This document shows positions 59,029-64,000 of a stretch of DNA of 64,000 nt, one piece after another. Within the stretch, counting starts at the first letter, position 1; each line of letters opens with the position of its first letter. Location: assembly GCF_003324565.1 (NCBI RefSeq), contig NZ_QOLA01000020.1, positions 1 to 64,000 of the forward strand, read 5' to 3'. The translations under genes and the position numbers were made by a program. This stretch comes from Streptomyces sp. SDr-06 (GTDB lineage: Bacteria > Actinomycetota > Actinomycetes > Streptomycetales > Streptomycetaceae). The notes under the pieces were generated by a model. It was not told the DNA's origin and ran no database searches. It saw only the letters and a list, made by a program, of their open reading frames with translations.

Positions 59029-59065
59029 CTGAAGGGTTCTTCAGGTCGCTTCAGCAGAGCTTCAG
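59029..59065. promoter_or_regulatory. Phased half-sites for the OmpR-type regulator
   Basis: CTGAAG (59029-59034), CTTCAG (59039-59044), CTTCAG (59049-59054) and CTTCAG (59060-59065). The centres are 10, 10 and 11 bp apart, one helical turn. The array lies between the divergent regulator and PepSY-like genes. Confidence 0.65.
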
Positions 59066-59128
59066 CATGCTACCCGCATGCTCTGCCCGAGCCGGGCGCG
59101 TGTCCGGTGGAACGCGAGGAGCAGTCAG

Positions 59129-59710
59129 ATGACTCAGTCCAACCCCCAGCCTCCCGAGTACCCCGTGGGTCCGGGCGAGGAGGCTGCCGGGCCGACCGGC
59201 AAGGCGCCGGGGCGCCGCGGCCGGTTCGCCCGGCTGACCCGCCAGGGGCGCATCCGATGGGTGGCGCTCGGGCTCGTGGTGCTGATCGGCGGCGGTGCGG
59301 CGGCCGCGGCGGTGGCGGAGCACCACCACCACGAGGAGCGTGCCGGAGGCCGGTACGCCGCCGAGGGCCGGAGCCACCGGGGCGGTCCGGAGGAGGACGG
59401 CCGGGACGGTGCGAAGAAGGCCCGGGAGGCCGGGCGAGGCCGCTGGGGTTCCCTGCCGGGCGCGGTGGTCCAGGCCCCGGCGCCGCTTCCCGCGCTCCCG
59501 GCCGCGCAGGCCGTGGACAAGGCCGCGGGTGCCGTTTCCGGCGGCAAGGTGGAATCGCTGTCGGTGGTCGCCCAGCAGGGCGGCGGCAGCGCCTGGCAGG
59601 CCGTGGTCCTCGGCCCCGACGGGGTCCGGCACCTGGTGACGCTGGCCGGCGCCGACGGAACGGTCACGAGTAACACCGTCGCCGAGCAGGGCCCGACGAC
59701 GAGCCGCTGA
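59129..59710 (+). CDS. Single-pass membrane protein with PepSY-like C-terminus
   Basis: 193 residues. A basic cytosolic N-terminus (GRRGRFARLTRQGRIRW) precedes one membrane helix (VALGLVVLIGGGAAAAAVA). The outer part starts with a His-rich HHHHEE and a charged Gly/Arg linker, then a compact domain (VESLSVVAQQGGGSAWQAVVLGPDGVRHLVTL and DGTVTSN) resembling a PepSY repeat. The His cluster may bind metal. ATG 59129 has GAGGAG eight bases upstream. Divergent from the two-component system and probably a target of it; PepSY proteins often accompany such sensors. Confidence 0.78.
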   Translation: MTQSNPQPPEYPVGPGEEAAGPTGKAPGRRGRFARLTRQGRIRWVALGLVVLIGGGAAAAAVAEHHHHEERAGGRYAAEGRSHRGGPEEDGRDGAKKAREAGRGRWGSLPGAVVQAPAPLPALPAAQAVDKAAGAVSGGKVESLSVVAQQGGGSAWQAVVLGPDGVRHLVTLAGADGTVTSNTVAEQGPTTSR

Positions 59711-59724
59711 CCGCGCCGTCGCGT

Positions 59725-59768
59725 GCCGCTCGGCATCCGTCCTCCTGCCGGGACGGATGCCGAGCGGC
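59725..59768. terminator. Perfect 18-bp bidirectional terminator
   Basis: The arm 59725-59742 (GCCGCTCGGCATCCGTCC) pairs exactly with 59751-59768 around an 8-base loop. It sits between the convergent PepSY-like and aldo/keto reductase genes. Confidence 0.85.
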
Positions 59769-59865
59769 GCGGAGCCGGGTCAACAACCATGGATTGGCGC
59801 CCACTTGAGGGCGGGCGTGCCTTCGCGTGGTCGGCGGGCCTCGGAGGGGATCGCGCCGGTACCCG

Positions 59866-60930
59866 TCAGCGGCGGGCTTGGATCTTCAGGTTTCCGCGGG
59901 TCAGGACGCGGATGTGGTCACTGGCGAGCATGGCGTGCGGGAAGCCGGGATCGATCGCGCTGACCTCGTCCAGGCGCGCCTTCTGGGACGCGGTGAGGTC
60001 GACCTCGAGGGCTCCCAGATTCTCCCGCAGCTGCTCGACAGTTCGCGCCCCGATGATGGGCGCTGTCACCTCAGGGTTGTGCAAGGTCCACGCCAGTGCG
60101 ACCTGTGCGGGGGTCCGGCCCAGTTCCGCCGCGACCTCCTTGACGGCGTCCGCGATGGCGAGGCTGCGCCCGGTCACTCCGCCCAGCGCCTGGTTGAAGC
60201 TCCGGCGGGTGCTCTCGGCCTGGTGGGACGCCGGCGCGGTGATGTCCTGGCGGCTGTACTTCCCGGTGAGGATCCCGCCCGCCAAGGGGGACCACAGTAC
60301 GGTTCCCAGGCCCAGCTCCTGAGCCATCGGCAGGAGATCACGCTCACCGGTGCGTTCGACCAGGTTGTACTCCAGCTGCAGCGCCGTGAGCGGCGCCCAG
60401 CCGCGCAGGTCGGCCATCATCTGCATGCGCGAGATCTGCCAGGCCGGGGTGTTGGAGATGGCGACGTAGAGGATCTTGCCCTGGCGTACGAGGTCGTCCA
60501 GGCCGCGCAGAATTTCCTCCACGGGCGTGGTGGAGTCCCATACGTGCAGATAGAGCACATCGATGTAGTCGGTGTTCAGCCGACGCAGGCTGGTCTCGAC
60601 GGAGCGGAACAGGTTCTTTCGGCCCGCGCCCCCGGAGTTGGGGTCATCGGGGCGACGCAGCGTCGTGTACTTGGTCGCCAGGACCAGACTGTCGCGCCGG
60701 TCGCGGGTGAATTCGCCGAGCATGCGCTCGGAGGTGCCGTTGGTATAGGTGACCGCCGTGTCGATGAAATTCCCCCCGCGCTCGACGTAGAGGTCGAACA
60801 GTTTCCGCGCCTCGTCCTGCTCCGCACCCCAGCCCCAGTCGTTGCCGAAGGTGGCCGCGCCGAGCGCGAGCGGTGAGACCCGCAGGCCGGAACGTCCCAG
60901 CTGCCGGTAGGTGTCGAGCGTGAGCGTCAT
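59866..60930 (-). CDS. Aldo/keto reductase
   Basis: 354 residues of the AKR TIM-barrel family. Signature segments: YRQLGRSGLRVSPLALGAATFG, NFIDTAVTYTNGTSERMLGEF (catalytic Asp, Tyr), LVLATKY (Lys), YIDVLYLHVWD (His), and the NADPH-binding GARTVEQLRENLGAL near the end. It reduces aldehydes or ketones with NADPH in the cytosol. Divergent from a TetR regulator at 61221, with repeated palindromes between them, so expression is likely ligand-controlled. Confidence 0.92.
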   Translation of the reverse strand: MTLTLDTYRQLGRSGLRVSPLALGAATFGNDWGWGAEQDEARKLFDLYVERGGNFIDTAVTYTNGTSERMLGEFTRDRRDSLVLATKYTTLRRPDDPNSGGAGRKNLFRSVETSLRRLNTDYIDVLYLHVWDSTTPVEEILRGLDDLVRQGKILYVAISNTPAWQISRMQMMADLRGWAPLTALQLEYNLVERTGERDLLPMAQELGLGTVLWSPLAGGILTGKYSRQDITAPASHQAESTRRSFNQALGGVTGRSLAIADAVKEVAAELGRTPAQVALAWTLHNPEVTAPIIGARTVEQLRENLGALEVDLTASQKARLDEVSAIDPGFPHAMLASDHIRVLTRGNLKIQARR

Positions 60931-61123
60931 CGTGTGCTCCTGTGCGGTTGTGGTGCTTGGCGTGTGCCGCTTCCGGGCTGGTCGCAGGCCCGTGGATGTT
61001 CAGGCGGGGTCAAGCCCCTTCGAGTGGGAGCGGGGCGGCACCGCCATCGGCGCGCCGCGTCCCCCGGTGGTGAGGCTGTAGGCATGGCAAACCCCTCGTC
61101 ACTGAAGAAGGGGGAGCACCCGC

Positions 61124-61175
61124 AACCGGGGACCTCCCCACTTGACACACCGTACACTGAACCGGGGACCTCCCC
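61124..61175. promoter_or_regulatory. Duplicated palindrome, candidate TetR operator
   Basis: AACCGGGGACCTCCCC occurs exactly at 61124-61139 and 61160-61175, offset 36 bp; each contains the palindrome GGGGACCTCCCC (arms GGGGA/TCCCC). A TTGACA (61142-61147) lies between the copies. Confidence 0.6.
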
Positions 61176-61220
61176 GCAACGGCTTCCGAGACTTGTCCGA
61201 CACTCACGATCGCGAAGGTC

Positions 61221-61784
61221 ATGACACCTCCACGCAGCACCCTGCGCGCCGACGCGCAGCGCAACCGCGAGCAGCTGATCGCCACGGCCGCCGAAGCCTT
61301 CGCATCCGGACGGGCGATCTCGCTGGACGCGATCGCCAAGCGCGCGGGAGTGGGGAACGCCACCCTGTACCGGCACTTCCCTACCCGGGAGGACCTGGTC
61401 GAAGAGGTCTACCGGGACCAGATCCGCCCCCTGCGCGATGACGCGCACACCCTGCTGGCCACCGAGCCGCCCGCACAGGCCCTCCACGCGTGGATGCTGC
61501 GCTTCGCCGACTGGGCCGGTGAACGACGCGGCATCTGCGAGGCCCTGGTCGCCATGAGCGCTTCCGGCCGCTTCGGCACCGGACCGGTGTGCGACGAGGT
61601 TCAGCAGATCCTGGCGACGCTGCTCCAGGCCGGCTCCGCGAGAGGGGAGCTGCGACCCGACATCGACCCGGCCGACGTGGGCAGCATCCTCGCCGGATTG
61701 CTCTCCGTGGCAGGCGCGCCCGAGCAGCGCCCCCAGCTGAACCGCATGCTGGCCGTCGTCGTCGACGGACTCAGGCCGCGCTAG
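61221..61784 (+). CDS. TetR-family regulator
   Basis: 187 residues. N-terminal HTH: LRADAQRNREQLIATAAEAF, then AISLDAIAKRAGVGNATLYRHFPTREDLVEEVY. The C-terminal helical domain (SetR/TetR_C_33-like) has FADWAGERRGICEALVAMSASGRFG. It is divergent from the aldo/keto reductase, which it probably represses; duplicated palindromes sit 45-100 bp upstream of its ATG. Confidence 0.9.
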   Translation: MTPPRSTLRADAQRNREQLIATAAEAFASGRAISLDAIAKRAGVGNATLYRHFPTREDLVEEVYRDQIRPLRDDAHTLLATEPPAQALHAWMLRFADWAGERRGICEALVAMSASGRFGTGPVCDEVQQILATLLQAGSARGELRPDIDPADVGSILAGLLSVAGAPEQRPQLNRMLAVVVDGLRPR

Positions 61785-62001
61785 GCGTTCGCGAGCCCCC
61801 GTACGCGCAGCGGTCGTTTCGCCGGCCGCGGCGCCCACTTCGGCAAGGCATCGGCGGCGTGCCGCGGCCACCAACGTGCCGAAGCGGTACGGCAGAAGGC
61901 GGGCAAGCGGCGGTATTCGACGCGGCTCCGCTGCGCGTCCTCACCTCACCGCGCCCAGATCCCACGCGGCCGACGTGGGCGAGCTGCCGGAAACGGATCG
62001 C

Positions 62002-62670
62002 TCAGACCGTGGAACCCCGAAGGGACCCCGTCGCGAAGGCGAGAATGTCGGGCGCCGCGTCGAGCAGGCTCGGAAAGTGACGGTGCACGCCCTGGACGGG
62101 TGCCGGGGTGTTGACGCCCCAGACCGTCATGTTGGCTCGCAGGCCGGACTCGACACCGGACGGCGCGTCTTCGATGACCAGGCACTCTTCCGGCTTCGCG
62201 CCGAGACGCCGTGCGGCCAGCAGGTAGGGGGCCGGCGACGGTTTGCCTTCCTCCACGGCGGCGGCGTCCACGAGCACGGCCGGGACGGGCAGTTCGGTGC
62301 GGGCGAACCGACCGCGCACCCGGTGCTCGTAGTTCGAGGTGACCAGTGCCCAACGGCCGGAGGGCAAGCCGTTCAGTAGCTCCGGTGCGCCGTCGAACGC
62401 GGCGTAGGCACCGGACCGGACATCTTCGTCCTCGAGTTCATGCAACGCGGCCAGGCACTGCCGCGGGTCTCGCTCCGGGGCCACCGTCGCGAAGGTCTCC
62501 ATGGGTCGCGTCCGCAGCGCGACCTCGTGGACCGAGGCGGCGTCGAGTCCGTATCTCCTCGCCCACATCTCCCAGACCCGACGCTGGTTGGCCACCGCGT
62601 CGATCAACGTCCCGTCGACATCGAAGAGGACATACCGCGCGGAGCCCGGGCGGAGCGGTTCGCTGGTCAC
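62002..62670 (-). CDS. HAD-superfamily phosphatase
   Basis: 222 residues. HAD motifs are clear: I YVLFDVDGTLID (nucleophile Asp), II ALVTSNY, III Lys in EEGKPSPAPYLLAARRLG, IV CLVIEDAPSGVESGLRANM. The helical cap between motifs I and II matches subfamily IA (beta-phosphoglucomutase/DOG phosphatase type). It hydrolyses a small phosphate ester in the cytosol; sugar phosphates are likely. Confidence 0.9.
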   Translation of the reverse strand: MTSEPLRPGSARYVLFDVDGTLIDAVANQRRVWEMWARRYGLDAASVHEVALRTRPMETFATVAPERDPRQCLAALHELEDEDVRSGAYAAFDGAPELLNGLPSGRWALVTSNYEHRVRGRFARTELPVPAVLVDAAAVEEGKPSPAPYLLAARRLGAKPEECLVIEDAPSGVESGLRANMTVWGVNTPAPVQGVHRHFPSLLDAAPDILAFATGSLRGSTV

Positions 62671-62749
62671 GTCGCGATCATGCCATCCGGCCGAGGGGCC
62701 GCCGGGTGCGGGGCTGCACTTGGCGAGTGGGCCTGGGCCCGATCACCTG

Positions 62750-63187
62750 TCAGTTCTTCTTCAGCTCCTGGGCGAGCATCACAAGGATGCCGCTGGGACC
62801 GCGGACGTAGGTGAGCTTGTAGATGTCCTCGTAGGTCGCCACACCGCGCAGGGGATGGCATCCGTGCCGCGCGGCCGTCTCAAGGGCTTCGTCGATGTCG
62901 TCGACGGAGAAGGCGACGCGATGCATGCCGATGTCGTTGGGACGAGTGGGCTCCGACTCGATCGCCTCCGGGTGGATGTATTCGAAGAGCTCAAGGCGAC
63001 CCTGCCCGTCCGGTGTCTGCAGCATCGCGATCTTGGCGTGATTGCCATCAAGGCCTACGGCGGTGTCCGTCCAGTCGCCACTCACCGTGTCCCGGCCGAC
63101 CACCGTGAGGCCGAGGTCGGTGAAGAAGGAGATCGTTGCTTCGAGGTCACGCACGGCGATGCCGACGTTCTCAAGTCTGATGGCCAT
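62750..63187 (-). CDS. VOC-superfamily (glyoxalase/dioxygenase fold) protein
   Basis: 145 residues with two beta-alpha-beta-beta-beta modules: IRLENVGIAVRDLEATISFFTDLGL and MHRVAFSVDDIDEALETAARHG. Candidate metal ligands are His/Glu in LELFEYIHPE and MHRVAFSV. The C-terminal GPSGILVMLAQEL is typical. Methylmalonyl-CoA epimerase or lyase-type activity is possible but undetermined. ATG 63187 is used; an ATG three codons further out is equally possible. Confidence 0.85.
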   Translation of the reverse strand: MAIRLENVGIAVRDLEATISFFTDLGLTVVGRDTVSGDWTDTAVGLDGNHAKIAMLQTPDGQGRLELFEYIHPEAIESEPTRPNDIGMHRVAFSVDDIDEALETAARHGCHPLRGVATYEDIYKLTYVRGPSGILVMLAQELKKN

Positions 63188-63254
63188 GCGGCGCATGCTA
63201 CCGACGCGGCACGGGCCCGCGTGTCCTTTGTGATGCGGGCTCGTTGACGCGGTG

Positions 63255-64000
63255 ATGCCGAAGACACCCCCAGCACCCCGAGAAACTCGCAGGGACGGCG
63301 CGCCCGTGGTCGTCATCGGAGCCGGGCCCAGCGGCCTGGCTGTCGCGGCGACGGTGCGCCGGACAGGTGTTCCGGTCGTGGTGGTGGAGCGCGGGGAACA
63401 GGTGGGCGTGAGCTGGGCGCAGCGCTATGACCACCTGCGGCTGCACACCGCCCGGGGCGGATCACGGTTGCCCGGCCTCGCACTGCCTCGCCGGTTTGGC
63501 TCATGGGTGGCGCGCGACGACTTCGTCCAGTACCTGGAGCGCTACCGCGAACACCATCGCCTGGAGGTACGCCTGGCGACCCGGGCGCGACGGATCGAGG
63601 CCGCTGCCGCATCCGGTACGGGAGGCCCGTACTGGAAAGTGCAGACCGGTGACGAGACCATCGCGGCACGGGCGGTGGTGGTGGCCACCGGGCGCTGCCA
63701 CACCCCGCACGTGCCCGACTGGCCCGGACGCGACTCGTTCAGCGGCGACTTCCTGCACTCGGCCGACTACCGCAGCCCCGCGCCCTACCGAGGGCGCTCG
63801 GTCCTGGTGGTGGGCGCCGGGAACAGCGGCACCGAGATCGCCGGCGTGCTGGCCCAAGCCGGGGCGAGGAAGGTGTGGATCGCGTTGCGGACCCCGCCGA
63901 ACATCCTGCCGCGCAGCTCCAGCCGCTGGCACACCGTCGGACGCATGACGGAGTTCCTGCCTCTGTCCTGGCGTGACCGTTCCGCTCTGCTGATGCAGCG
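63255..64000 (+). CDS. Flavin-containing monooxygenase, N-terminal part (runs off the window)
   Basis: About 248 residues visible, open to the window edge. FAD motif VVVIGAGPSGLAVAATV, second segment VVVATGRCHTPHVPDWPG, and NADPH motif SVLVVGAGNSGTEIAGVLA are in the order expected for YUCCA-like/class B monooxygenases; LRLHTARGGSRLPG is also typical. It oxidises N, S or indole-pyruvate-type substrates with NADPH and O2. The start is uncertain (ATG 63255 or GTG 63252; no strong ribosome site). Confidence 0.85.
   Translation, partial: MPKTPPAPRETRRDGAPVVVIGAGPSGLAVAATVRRTGVPVVVVERGEQVGVSWAQRYDHLRLHTARGGSRLPGLALPRRFGSWVARDDFVQYLERYREHHRLEVRLATRARRIEAAAASGTGGPYWKVQTGDETIAARAVVVATGRCHTPHVPDWPGRDSFSGDFLHSADYRSPAPYRGRSVLVVGAGNSGTEIAGVLAQAGARKVWIALRTPPNILPRSSSRWHTVGRMTEFLPLSWRDRSALLMQ

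Overview
The window reads as a stretch of a Streptomyces-type chromosome. Base composition is very GC-rich with strong G/C at third codon positions, GTG and TTG starts are common, TTA codons are rare, and the gene families are typical of the genus (DUF2690 secreted proteins, CGNR regulators, DUF5937-like/ArsR regulators, LexA-type HTH mini-genes). It opens with the 3' end of a type II topoisomerase B subunit, most like ParE, and closes inside a flavin monooxygenase gene.

The left flank (1-25.5 kb) is mixed accessory and housekeeping DNA. It holds a CGNR regulator divergent from a cysteine hydrolase, an APH-fold kinase, a secreted S53 peptidase, a TPR protein, and an FAD monooxygenase divergent from a double-domain Lrp regulator. 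At 14.6-17.9 kb six small secreted proteins with cell-wall or inhibitor-like folds face a NarL-type two-component system. A three-gene LexA-HTH mini-operon with an SOS-like box, a TetR/quinone-oxidoreductase pair with duplicated operators, and small GRAM, ASCH and LiaF-like proteins follow.

The centre (about 26-55.9 kb) looks like one biosynthetic region with an unusual parts list. Block 1 (25974-33343) is five genes joined by 4-nt overlaps: a PaaK-like adenylating enzyme, an MFS transporter, a two-part GNAT, a LuxE-like acyl-protein synthetase, and a fusion of LuxC-type acyl reductase with a LuxE/PaaK-like domain. Next come an ArsR-type regulator and a zinc-ribbon protein. Block 2 is a class I lanthipeptide system: a 46-residue precursor at 35721-35861 (minus strand) with an FDID leader box and a Cys/Thr-rich tail, opposite a full-length LanB and a zinc-complete LanC. 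Block 3 (41077-55903) is a PUFA/heterocyst-glycolipid-type PKS. Its parts are NPD-KS-AT-ACP-KR, KS-AT-DH-PPTase, a free ACP, a hydrolase, a GT1 glycosyltransferase and a methyltransferase. I infer a lipidated, possibly glycosylated class I lanthipeptide, or two adjacent clusters. Both PKS genes carry a TTA codon, suggesting bldA control.

The right flank (56-64 kb) has a DUF1444-like protein, an OmpR-type two-component system divergent from a PepSY-like membrane protein with four phased CTTCAG/CTGAAG half-sites between them, an aldo/keto reductase divergent from a TetR regulator with duplicated palindromes, a HAD phosphatase, a VOC protein and the partial monooxygenase.

All calls come from reading the sequence and from family knowledge; no database search was run.
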